From the NCBI RefSeq assembly GCF_030042015.1, contig NZ_JASIAL010000517.1, positions 1-7,365 of the forward strand: DNA of 7,365 nucleotides, written 5' to 3'. The first letter of the stretch is position 1. Every line of letters begins with the position of its first letter. This document shows, piece after piece, positions 1-4,812 of this stretch. A model generated the notes under the pieces. It was not told where the DNA came from and did not search any database. It was given only the letters and a program-made list of their open reading frames with translations. Position numbers and translations under genes: made by a program. This DNA comes from Trebonia sp030042015 (GTDB taxonomy: Bacteria > Actinomycetota > Actinomycetes > Streptosporangiales > Streptosporangiaceae).

Positions 1-198
1 ATCAGGAACGTGCCTGGCGCACACGGGCTTGGCTGGGCGGTCGCCACCGCGGCCACCGGCCTGTCGGCCATGCTGATCGGGCTGTTCACCCAGATGGTCT
101 CGGCGACCCGCGAGCAGCGAATCCTGGTCGTCACCGGGATCATCGCGGGTTTCGTCGGCCTGGCTCTCGGCCTGGCGCACGGCGGCTTCTCCGGATAA
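1..198 (+). CDS. Small two-helix membrane protein, hypothetical (5' end uncertain, probably partial)
   Basis: The frame is open from the first base of the window and stops at TAA 196-198. A GTG at position 10 could start a 62-residue protein. Only a weak AGG lies 3 bases before it, too close for a good ribosome binding site, so this may equally be the C-terminal end of a longer membrane protein. Counted from GTG 10, two hydrophobic segments are visible, roughly residues 7-29 and 38-57. They are joined by a short polar loop (SATREQR), as in a helical hairpin, and the tail is short and Gly-rich. The family is not recognised. The gene converges on the minus-strand regulatory operon, with 63 bases between the stop codons and no convincing terminator hairpin there. 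Function unknown. Confidence 0.45.
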   Translation: MRNVPGAHGLGWAVATAATGLSAMLIGLFTQMVSATREQRILVVTGIIAGFVGLALGLAHGGFSG

Positions 199-261
199 GG
201 CCCCCGCCGACGCACCACTAGACTCGGCGCTGCTCGTTCTGGCGCTCCACAGAGACTGCTT

Positions 262-486
262 TCATGAGCCGTCTGGGTCGGCCTCACCCGGCATCAGGCA
301 CCCGCCGAGAAGCACGCGCAGGATCAGGCTGTTCATGTCTTCCAGCCGCGCATGCACGCTGCCTCCGCTGGCCGGATTCAAGTCCAAGTCAATGCCGCCA
401 TGCTCATCTAGCATGACGGACGCCTCGCCGCCATAACGCCTCTCGAGCATCGCGGCCAGCTGCTCATCCGGCGCAACTGGCTTCAT
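262..486 (-). CDS. Conserved-looking small acidic protein, last gene of the regulatory operon
   Basis: A 74-residue soluble protein with no signal peptide or membrane segment. The ATG at 484-486 overlaps the TGA of the preceding gene as ATGA, which suggests translational coupling. A GGAG at 495-498 on the minus strand sits 8 bases before the start and supports it. The N-terminal half is polar (ERRYGGEAS, then LDEHGGIDLDL). The C-terminal half contains a hydrophobic stretch, SLILRVLLGGCLM, and ends in an acidic DPDGS. I do not recognise the family. Position and coupling make it a likely partner of the upstream 94-aa protein and of the HTH regulator, but nothing in the sequence gives a biochemical function. 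It is real with good confidence because of the ribosome binding site and the 4-base overlap. Confidence 0.7.
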   Translation of the reverse strand: MKPVAPDEQLAAMLERRYGGEASVMLDEHGGIDLDLNPASGGSVHARLEDMNSLILRVLLGGCLMPGEADPDGS

Positions 487-740
487 GCTGATCGCTCCGC
501 AGCGAAAGGCACCCAGGCAACCCGGCCGTTGCGGCGGTCGGCCCGCCAGCCCTCGCCCGCGCGCCGGTAGCTATCGGCAAGCGTAGTAATCCCGAGCACG
601 GCGAACGCCTTTTCCACCCGTGCGGCGTTCGCCTGCCCGCTCGTAAGGCATGCTTCGGCGGCCTCACGGGCTCTCGTCTCGTCATCGGTAACGCCACGGA
701 ACTGTCCGGGCTCACACGCATCCCATAGCCAGACAATCAC
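483..740 (-). CDS. Small conserved actinobacterial-type protein of unknown function (start uncertain: GTG 740 or TTG 767)
   Basis: The frame is open from a TGA at 768-770 and ends with TGA 483-485. The first possible start is TTG 767, giving 94 aa. I prefer GTG 740, giving an 85-aa protein beginning MIVWLWDACEPGQF, because the nine residues before it do not look like conserved protein; neither start has a clear Shine-Dalgarno. The protein is soluble. Visible blocks are an aromatic N terminus (VWLWD), a helical Ala/Arg/Glu-rich region (DDETRAREAAEACL, then ARVEKAFAVLG), and a basic C-terminal block ending with RVAWVPF. From memory, similar short proteins with a WLWD start and a final W-x-PF occur beside HTH/DUF5753 genes in actinomycetes, but I cannot name a family. 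It follows the regulator gene and is coupled by ATGA to the 74-aa gene. Function unknown. Confidence 0.68.
   Translation of the reverse strand: MIVWLWDACEPGQFRGVTDDETRAREAAEACLTSGQANAARVEKAFAVLGITTLADSYRRAGEGWRADRRNGRVAWVPFAAERSA
495..498 (-). promoter_or_regulatory. Ribosome binding site of the 74-aa gene
   Basis: GGAG on the minus strand, 8 bases before ATG 486 and within the end of the preceding gene. Together with the ATGA overlap it supports coupled translation. Confidence 0.55.
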
Positions 741-780
741 GAGATCAGGTTGCCCGACGTGGCGCAATCAGGAAAGATGG

Positions 781-803
781 ATTGCGGCAATTTGCGCCGC
801 AAT
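781..803. repeat. 8-bp inverted repeat after the HTH gene
   Basis: ATTGCGGC (781-788) and GCCGCAAT (796-803) are perfect inverted copies with a 7-base loop, lying just after the stop codon of the regulator. A second, interleaved pair, GGCGCAA (761-767) and TTGCGCC (792-798), is also perfect. No T run follows on the minus strand, so an intrinsic terminator is doubtful; an operator or a processing or attenuation hairpin is possible. Confidence 0.55.
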
Positions 804-1655
804 TCAACCTAGTGCGCTGATGGCATCGGTGATGAGCACTCGGGCCTCAGCACCGTAGACTGCCAGCCCCGCCAGGCGATCGAACGCTCGCAGATAGACG
901 ACGACATCGCCCGGCGCGGTGACGGTGACCTGGGCTGACAGCAGCTCGACGTGGACCCGGGCGTCATCGAAGGCGTTGAATGCTTCCAGCGTCCACATCG
1001 GGCGCGCTTGTGCTGTGAACGGGATGACGCCGAACTTCACCTGCGGGAGCGCGGTAGCACTCAGCAGTTGTCCGAGCTGTGCAAGCATGACCTCGCTGCC
1101 CCCCACCCGGTATCGCAGGACGGATTCTTCGACCAGGATCGCGAAACGGCGGCTCTCAGAGTTCAGTATGCGGTTGCGGTTCATACGCGCACGGACGGCC
1201 TCTTCCACGTCGTCCGGAGTGCCCTGGAAGGCAGTGATAGCAGACATCAGGGCGGTTGCGTACCCGCGGGTCTGGAGGAATCCTGGCACAACCGTAGAGC
1301 AGTAGACCTTGAATACCCGGGTGCGCTCGTATAGTGTTCCGCGGGCCTCTTGGAGGCGGCGCATGCCGGTACGGTGCAACCGTCGCCATTCCTGGTACAT
1401 CGAGTCGGCCGCCCGGGATGCCGCGATCAGGTCTACCGCCTGGTCGGGAAGCAGGCAGACCTGGCACCAGACCCTGATGTCGGAGTCGCTCGGCGTCTGC
1501 TTGGCCGATTCGATGCGACTGGTCTTCGCCTCGTGCCAGCCCGCAGCCGCCGACAGCGCCTTCCCGGTCAGCTCGGCATCCAGCCTGATGTCGCGCAGCC
1601 GGTCGGCCAGCTCCTGCCGAGCCCGCTGCACGCTTGACGAAGGTGAGATAGGCAC
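804..1655 (-). CDS. XRE-type helix-turn-helix regulator with DUF5753 (Scr1/WhiJ-like, antitoxin-like)
   Basis: A 283-residue cytoplasmic DNA-binding protein. Residues about 14-65 form an XRE-type HTH (LADRLRDIRL, then SAAAGWHEAKTSRIE, where AKTSRIE fits the recognition helix). Residues about 95-275 match the DUF5753 region, with YERTRVFKVYCSTVVPGFLQT, ILVEESVLRYRVGG and VKFGVIPF in the usual order and at the usual total length. Proteins of this kind are annotated as Scr1-type antitoxin-like regulators and include the WhiJ group of Streptomyces; many sit beside a DUF397 protein. Here the neighbours are a DUF6879 gene 15 bases upstream and two small unknown genes downstream, and no DUF397 gene is seen. 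The start is GTG 1655, because an in-frame TGA at 1671-1673 rules out a longer protein; there is no good ribosome binding site, so translation may be coupled to the upstream gene. A perfect palindrome lies just before the start. DNA targets and ligand are unknown. Confidence 0.9.
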   Translation of the reverse strand: MPISPSSSVQRARQELADRLRDIRLDAELTGKALSAAAGWHEAKTSRIESAKQTPSDSDIRVWCQVCLLPDQAVDLIAASRAADSMYQEWRRLHRTGMRRLQEARGTLYERTRVFKVYCSTVVPGFLQTRGYATALMSAITAFQGTPDDVEEAVRARMNRNRILNSESRRFAILVEESVLRYRVGGSEVMLAQLGQLLSATALPQVKFGVIPFTAQARPMWTLEAFNAFDDARVHVELLSAQVTVTAPGDVVVYLRAFDRLAGLAVYGAEARVLITDAISALG

Positions 1656-1656
1656 T

Positions 1657-1669
1657 GTTCGCCGCGAAC
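1657..1669. repeat. Perfect palindrome between the DUF6879 and HTH genes
   Basis: GTTCGC-C-GCGAAC is a perfect 6+6 inverted repeat with a single central base. It fills most of the 15-base gap and ends 1 base before the GTG of the regulator, in the place of a ribosome binding site. It could be an operator or could hide the start in the mRNA. Confidence 0.6.
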
Positions 1670-1670
1670 G

Positions 1671-2180
1671 TCAGATGGGCTTGTAGTCGGTGTGCGGGAT
1701 CGCGCGTTCCCAGACGGCATCGAAGGCTTCAGCGCAGGCGCTGACCACGCCAGGGTCTTCTGACAGTTCATGTTCAAGGAAGGTGCCGTCGCCCGCGAAG
1801 TAGCCGAACCGGATCAGCCGGCTGTCCAGGACCCAGAAGTCGTTGGCGGGTATGAGCAGTTCGCGTGCCAGCCTCCGCGGCAGCCAGCGCACATCCTCGC
1901 CCGCCGCAATGTTCGTGCCGCTTGTCATCTCATGCTCGTAGCGGATGAACGGCGCGAGCGGTTCCGACACCACCCTGGCCCGACGGAACCCGATGCCCCT
2001 TGCTGCGTGGGCCCGTACCAGCGCGTGCCAGTCTGGAAGCTCTGGCTCGTGCACTGGCCTGCCTGCCAGCCAGCTCCGGTACAGCGGGTCGTCAGGCGTG
2101 TACGCGTCCCTCGTTTCCAGATGCACCGCCGAGGTCGTCGTTGCTGCGATCAACTCGCGGAAGGGCGGCACCATAGCCAT
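1671..2180 (-). CDS. DUF6879 family protein
   Basis: A 169-residue soluble protein. The DUF6879 pattern is clear. There is an early VHLETRDAY, then RSWLAG near residue 36 and WHALVRAHAARG near residues 51-62. The hallmark block at residues 68-103 (RARVVSEPLAPFIRYE, then NIAAGEDVRWLPR) follows, with DFWVLDSRL at residues 114-122. The C-terminal part has DGTFLEHELSEDP and a helix with VWERA. DUF6879 genes commonly sit next to HTH/DUF5753 regulators in actinomycetes, as here, and are suspected partners of the regulator, but no activity is established that I know of. The ATG at 2180 is supported by a GGAGG 6 bases upstream; ATG 2174 is a less likely alternative. The first 89 bases overlap, out of frame, the end of the upstream 101-aa gene. 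The regulator gene begins 15 bases after its stop. Confidence 0.9.
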   Translation of the reverse strand: MAMVPPFRELIAATTTSAVHLETRDAYTPDDPLYRSWLAGRPVHEPELPDWHALVRAHAARGIGFRRARVVSEPLAPFIRYEHEMTSGTNIAAGEDVRWLPRRLARELLIPANDFWVLDSRLIRFGYFAGDGTFLEHELSEDPGVVSACAEAFDAVWERAIPHTDYKPI

Positions 2181-2397
2181 TCACAGCCTCCAGGAGGATC
2201 TCACGCATTCTCGCCGGAAGCCTGACCACCGACTCGTCGTCAGCGATCGGGCTGTAACCAGCAATGTCCGCGAGCGTATCCGGGTTGGTGACCATCCACC
2301 CCTGAAGCAGGAAGTCGCCGGTCTCCTCATCGATGAAAACCGCCGGGCAGTTGTCGCCGCCAGTGTCCGGGTCGATGCCCACAAAGCGTAGCGCCAC
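2092..2397 (-). CDS. Small conserved protein, first gene of the DUF6879/HTH operon
   Basis: A 101-residue soluble, acidic protein starting with GTG 2397. An AAGGAG 6 bases upstream gives strong support to this start. Residues 1-62 look like a compact conserved domain. MALRFVGIDPD is followed by NCPAVFIDEETGDFLLQGW (residues 17-34), a TLADIA helix, and SPIADDESVVRLPARM (residues 49-64). I recall short proteins of this general shape directly upstream of DUF6879 genes, but no named family or function. The gene runs 89 bases past the start of the DUF6879 gene in another frame, so residues after about 72 (a polar Gly/Asn-rich tail) are probably an extension rather than part of the domain. It is the promoter-proximal gene of the operon; its role is probably linked to that of the regulator. 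Confidence 0.78.
   Translation of the reverse strand: MALRFVGIDPDTGGDNCPAVFIDEETGDFLLQGWMVTNPDTLADIAGYSPIADDESVVRLPARMREILLEAVNGYGAALPRVDRSNDDLGGASGNEGRVHA
2187..2191 (-). promoter_or_regulatory. Ribosome binding site of the DUF6879 gene
   Basis: A full GGAGG on the minus strand, 6 bases before ATG 2180, lying inside the coding sequence of the upstream 101-aa gene. It shows that the DUF6879 start is real although the two genes overlap by 89 bases. Confidence 0.75.
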
Positions 2398-2403
2398 GAG
2401 ATG

Positions 2404-2409
2404 CTCCTT
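2404..2409 (-). promoter_or_regulatory. Ribosome binding site of the first operon gene
   Basis: AAGGAG on the minus strand, 6 bases before GTG 2397. It fixes the start of the 101-aa protein and shows that the operon begins with a leader rather than a leaderless transcript. Confidence 0.75.
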
Positions 2410-2418
2410 GGCTCGCCG

Positions 2419-2438
2419 TATTGCGCACTATTGCACAC
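2419..2438. repeat. Tandem 10-bp direct repeat in the operon leader, candidate operator
   Basis: TATTGCGCAC (2419-2428) is followed directly by TATTGCACAC (2429-2438), 9 of 10 identical and one helical turn apart. A third TTGCGCGC core lies at 2448-2455. The repeats sit between the possible promoter and the ribosome binding site of the operon that encodes the HTH regulator, which is where an autoregulatory site would be expected. Binding by that regulator is inference. Confidence 0.55.
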
Positions 2439-2443
2439 CATCG

Positions 2444-2472
2444 ACTTTTGCGCGCTTAAGCCGATACGTCAA
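2444..2472 (-). promoter_or_regulatory. Possible promoter of the regulatory operon
   Basis: On the minus strand TTGACG (2467-2472) matches a -35 box well. With a 17-base spacer the -10 would be AAAAGT (2444-2449), a poor match to TANNNT. The position is plausible, 47 bases before the first gene, and the tandem 10-bp repeat lies immediately downstream. The weak -10 keeps confidence low. Confidence 0.3.
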
Positions 2473-2503
2473 GCGACCTGTGGCATGCCGTCCGGGTGAT
2501 CAT

Positions 2504-2533
2504 GAAGACCGGCCCCTCTTGTTAGCGGTCTTC
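2504..2533. repeat. 8-bp inverted repeat in the divergent intergenic region
   Basis: GAAGACCG (2504-2511) and CGGTCTTC (2526-2533) form a perfect inverted repeat around a 14-base C/T-rich loop. No gene reads into it as a terminator would require, so it may be a regulator site or part of a leader or boundary sequence. Confidence 0.45.
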
Positions 2534-2604
2534 GGACCTCGTAGTCGATTGCCCCGATTTTTCACGTCGGCCATCTTATTCGATAAACATGCATGACCAA
2601 GCAT

Positions 2605-2640
2605 ATGAACTACGTTGCCAACCTGGACTAGGCTGTGGGC
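2605..2640 (+). promoter_or_regulatory. Probable leaderless promoter of nfo
   Basis: TAGGCT at 2629-2634 is a typical actinomycete TANNNT -10 box, 6 bases before ATG 2641, so transcription would begin at or near the A of the start codon. A weak -35 (ATGAAC, 2605-2610) is 18 bases upstream. The lack of any Shine-Dalgarno fits leaderless translation. Confidence 0.5.
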
Positions 2641-3435
2641 ATGGTGCGCATCGGGGGCCATTTCCACGCCGACGACCCGCTAGCGGAGGCGATCGCGTGC
2701 GACGCGCGGATCGCGCAGTTCTTCCTCGGTGACCCGCAGGGGTGGCAGGGACCGGTGATCCCGGGCGGCGACCCGGGTGCCGTCGCCGCCGGGTACGCCG
2801 CGGCGGACGTGCAGGTGTACATCCACGCGCCCTACGTGATCAACGTGGCGACCACCAACAACCGCATCAGGATCCCCTCGCGCAAGCTGCTCGACCAGCA
2901 GCTGCGGGCGGCCGCGTCGGTGGGGGCGAAGGGGCTGATCGTGCACGGCGGGCACGTCACCTCGGGCGTGGAGCCCGAGGCAGGCCTGGAGAACTGGCGC
3001 AAGGCGGTCGAGCGTATCGAGCGCCCGCTGCCGATGCTCATCGAGAACACGGCGGGCGGCGCCGGCGCGATGGCCAGGTCGCTCGACGCCATCGCGCGGC
3101 TGTGGGACGCGGTCGCCGGCGCCGCGCCTGACGGCGGCGAGATCGGATTCTGCCTGGACACCTGTCACGCGTACTCGGCGGGCATCGACCTCGCCGAGGC
3201 GGTCGACCGGATCAAGGCGATCACCGGCCGGATCGACCTGGTGCACTGCAACAACTCCCGTGACGAGTTCGGCTCGGGCGCCGACAGGCACGCGAACTTC
3301 GACTCGGGGACGATCGACCCCGCGGTGCTGCTCGACGTGGTGCGCGCCGCCGGCGCGCCGGTGATCTGCGAAACGCCCGGGGCGGGGCTGGCCGCGGATA
3401 TCGGCTGGCTGCGGGATAAGCTCGCGGACGCCTGA
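2641..3435 (+). CDS. nfo: Endonuclease IV (AP endonuclease family 2)
   Basis: Cytoplasmic DNA-repair enzyme that cuts the backbone 5' to abasic sites and removes 3'-blocking groups; a TIM-barrel enzyme with three zinc ions. The 264-residue protein carries the ligand motifs in order: His62 in YIHAPYVIN, VHGGH at 101-105, Glu135 in LIENTAG, Asp173 and His176 in CLDTCHAY, His202 in DLVHCN, Asp215 and His217 in GADRHAN, and Glu244 in ICETPG. It is somewhat shorter than the 285-residue E. coli protein, which is usual for the actinobacterial branch as I recall it. I chose ATG 2641 over GTG 2635 because MVRIGGH fits the family start and a TAGGCT box ends 6 bases before it, as in leaderless transcripts; no Shine-Dalgarno is present. 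It is divergent from the regulatory operon and converges on the GT87 gene, which overlaps its last 271 bases. Confidence 0.93.
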   Translation: MVRIGGHFHADDPLAEAIACDARIAQFFLGDPQGWQGPVIPGGDPGAVAAGYAAADVQVYIHAPYVINVATTNNRIRIPSRKLLDQQLRAAASVGAKGLIVHGGHVTSGVEPEAGLENWRKAVERIERPLPMLIENTAGGAGAMARSLDAIARLWDAVAGAAPDGGEIGFCLDTCHAYSAGIDLAEAVDRIKAITGRIDLVHCNNSRDEFGSGADRHANFDSGTIDPAVLLDVVRAAGAPVICETPGAGLAADIGWLRDKLADA

Positions 3436-4784
3436 GCGGGACGCCGCGCACCCCGCTGCCAGCCGAGCACGAGCCGGTCCGGCGCGCCGTCGAGGACGCC
3501 TCCCGCGGGATCGTCGCGACCGGAAAGACGCACCACGTCCCGTTCCGGGTGGAGGACGTCGATCACCACGAAGCCGCAGACCAGGCCGACGGTGAGGAAT
3601 CGCGCGAGCAGGGTGACGAAGTACCACCCCGGGGTGATCCCCGCGTACCCCGGCTGGCCGGGGGCGGTGTAAAGGTAGACGAAGTAGCCCCAGATGCCGA
3701 AGAAGTAGGCGACCTCGCCGAGCTGCCACAGCAGGTACGGCCAGAGCCGCGGCCGGGCCAGCACGGCGAACGGCACCAGCCAGATCACGTACTGCGGTGA
3801 CCACACCTTGTTCAGCATCAGGAACGCGGCGAGCAGCAGGAAGCACAGCTGCGGCAGCCGGGGTCGGCGCGGCGCGGTGAGGGCGAACACGGCGATCGCC
3901 AGGCAGGCGATCGCGAAGCATCCCGTCGACACCAGGTTCAGCTCGCCGATCGAGGGGTTGCCGAGCAGCGGCACGTTGTAGTGCTCGAACATGTACCAGA
4001 TGGACCCCCAGTCGGCGCCGCGCGACCGGTTGAACGCATAGAAGCGGCCCCAGCCCGCCGTCGCGATCACCGCGATCGGCAGGTTGACCGCGAGCCAGGC
4101 GACGACCCCGCCGGCCAGCGCGCGCCAGAACTCGCGCATCCGCCCGGCGCGCAGGCACAGCAGGAGCAGCACGCCGAAGACGAGCAGCGGGTAGAACTTC
4201 GCGGCCACGCCGAGGCCGAGCAGGACGCCGGCGAGGATCTCGCGGCGGCCGGCCCAGGCGGCGATGCCGCCCGCGGTCAACGCCATCGCCAGCAGGTCCC
4301 AGTTGATGAACGCCGCCAGGATCAGCCCGGGCGCCAGCGCGACCATCAGCGCGGCCTTGGTTCCGCTGCCCAGCCGGGTCCGGCCGCCGGCCGTGCGGCC
4401 GGCCGGCGCGTCCCCGGCCGCGTACCCGGTCGCGAGCACCCCGGCGACCAGGCAGACGGCGAGCAGCACGACCGTCACGTAATAGAAGTCCCTGCCGCGG
4501 GTGTAGGGGTCGGCGACCGAGTGCACCACCCAGGCCGCCAGCTGCATCATGCCGCCGATGAGCACCGGGTACTCCACCGGGTGCCCGCTGTACGGCACCT
4601 GCCCCGAGGACAGTCCCTCGTTGTAGTAGAGCGGGTAGATATCGGTGTAACAGGCATCGCGGAACTGCCCGGTGAAGCTGTTCCACGCCCCGCCCGAACT
4701 GCACGGCAGCTTCTGCGCGTAGCCGAGGAACGCCGCCGCGACCGATGCCGCGACGCCTGTGCCGACGAATGCCGGATACCGCAC
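3165..4784 (-). CDS. GT87 (DUF2029-type) multi-pass membrane glycosyltransferase
   Basis: A polytopic GT-C-fold protein expected to use polyprenyl-phosphate sugars, often mannose, on the outer face of the membrane for envelope glycan synthesis. Family signs are a first outer loop with CYTDIYPLYYNEGL and VPYSGHPVEYPV (residues 45-74), INWDLLAMAL (160-169), AAKFYPLL (194-201) and NKVWSPQYVIWLVPF (325-339). About ten hydrophobic helices lie between residues 5 and 411, and the domain ends with DDPAGGVLDGAPD (424-436). The GTG at 4784 is chosen because GAGG stands 7 bases upstream; the gene starts 28 bases after the PBP stop, so the two are probably cotranscribed. The pair resembles ponA1-Rv0051 of mycobacteria. 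Oddity: no stop follows the domain, and residues about 451-539 are encoded opposite the 3' end of nfo. This tail is low-complexity Ser/Arg/Ala-rich and probably not functional. The exact acceptor is unknown. Confidence 0.88.
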   Translation of the reverse strand: MRYPAFVGTGVAASVAAAFLGYAQKLPCSSGGAWNSFTGQFRDACYTDIYPLYYNEGLSSGQVPYSGHPVEYPVLIGGMMQLAAWVVHSVADPYTRGRDFYYVTVVLLAVCLVAGVLATGYAAGDAPAGRTAGGRTRLGSGTKAALMVALAPGLILAAFINWDLLAMALTAGGIAAWAGRREILAGVLLGLGVAAKFYPLLVFGVLLLLCLRAGRMREFWRALAGGVVAWLAVNLPIAVIATAGWGRFYAFNRSRGADWGSIWYMFEHYNVPLLGNPSIGELNLVSTGCFAIACLAIAVFALTAPRRPRLPQLCFLLLAAFLMLNKVWSPQYVIWLVPFAVLARPRLWPYLLWQLGEVAYFFGIWGYFVYLYTAPGQPGYAGITPGWYFVTLLARFLTVGLVCGFVVIDVLHPERDVVRLSGRDDPAGGVLDGAPDRLVLGWQRGARRPAQASASLSRSQPISAASPAPGVSQITGAPAARTTSSSTAGSIVPESKFACLSAPEPNSSRELLQCTRSIRPVIALIRSTASARSMPAEYA

Positions 4785-4791
4785 CTTGCCG

Positions 4792-4795
4792 CCTC
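4792..4795 (-). promoter_or_regulatory. Ribosome binding site of the GT87 gene
   Basis: GAGG on the minus strand lies 7 bases before GTG 4784. It decides the start in a frame that is open far upstream into the PBP gene. No other ATG, GTG or TTG that fits the family start lies between the PBP stop and this codon. Confidence 0.65.
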
Positions 4796-4812
4796 GCCCC
4801 GCTCCGCGCCCG

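Larger units (their letters stand above)
2398..2640. other. AT-richer divergent intergenic region
   Basis: This 243-base stretch separates the regulatory operon from nfo. The last 100 bases are about half A+T (51 of 100 counted in 2541-2640), clearly richer than the genes on either side. Besides the promoter boxes and repeats listed separately I see no gene, tRNA remnant or recognisable attachment site. Confidence 0.6.

Noticed and set aside
781..803. Intrinsic terminator after the regulator gene
   Set aside because: The hairpin is present but no T run follows it on the minus strand, and two genes continue directly downstream.
1770..2391. Plus-strand open frames opposite DUF6879 and the 101-aa gene
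   Set aside because: They lack ribosome binding sites and recognisable domains, while the minus-strand frames match known families or have strong ribosome binding sites.
262..2397. Classical two-gene toxin-antitoxin (DUF5753/DUF397) locus
   Set aside because: No DUF397 protein is encoded anywhere in the operon, so the standard label would overstate what is seen.
2500..2600. tRNA remnant or phage attachment site in the AT-rich intergenic region
   Set aside because: No tRNA arms, CCA end or repeated core could be identified, and no integrase gene is in the window.
2680..4704. A 674-codon open frame on the minus strand spanning nfo and the GT87 region
   Set aside because: Its product is low-complexity Arg/Ala/Gly/Pro sequence with no domain, and it crosses two well-supported genes. 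It is a GC-rich shadow frame.
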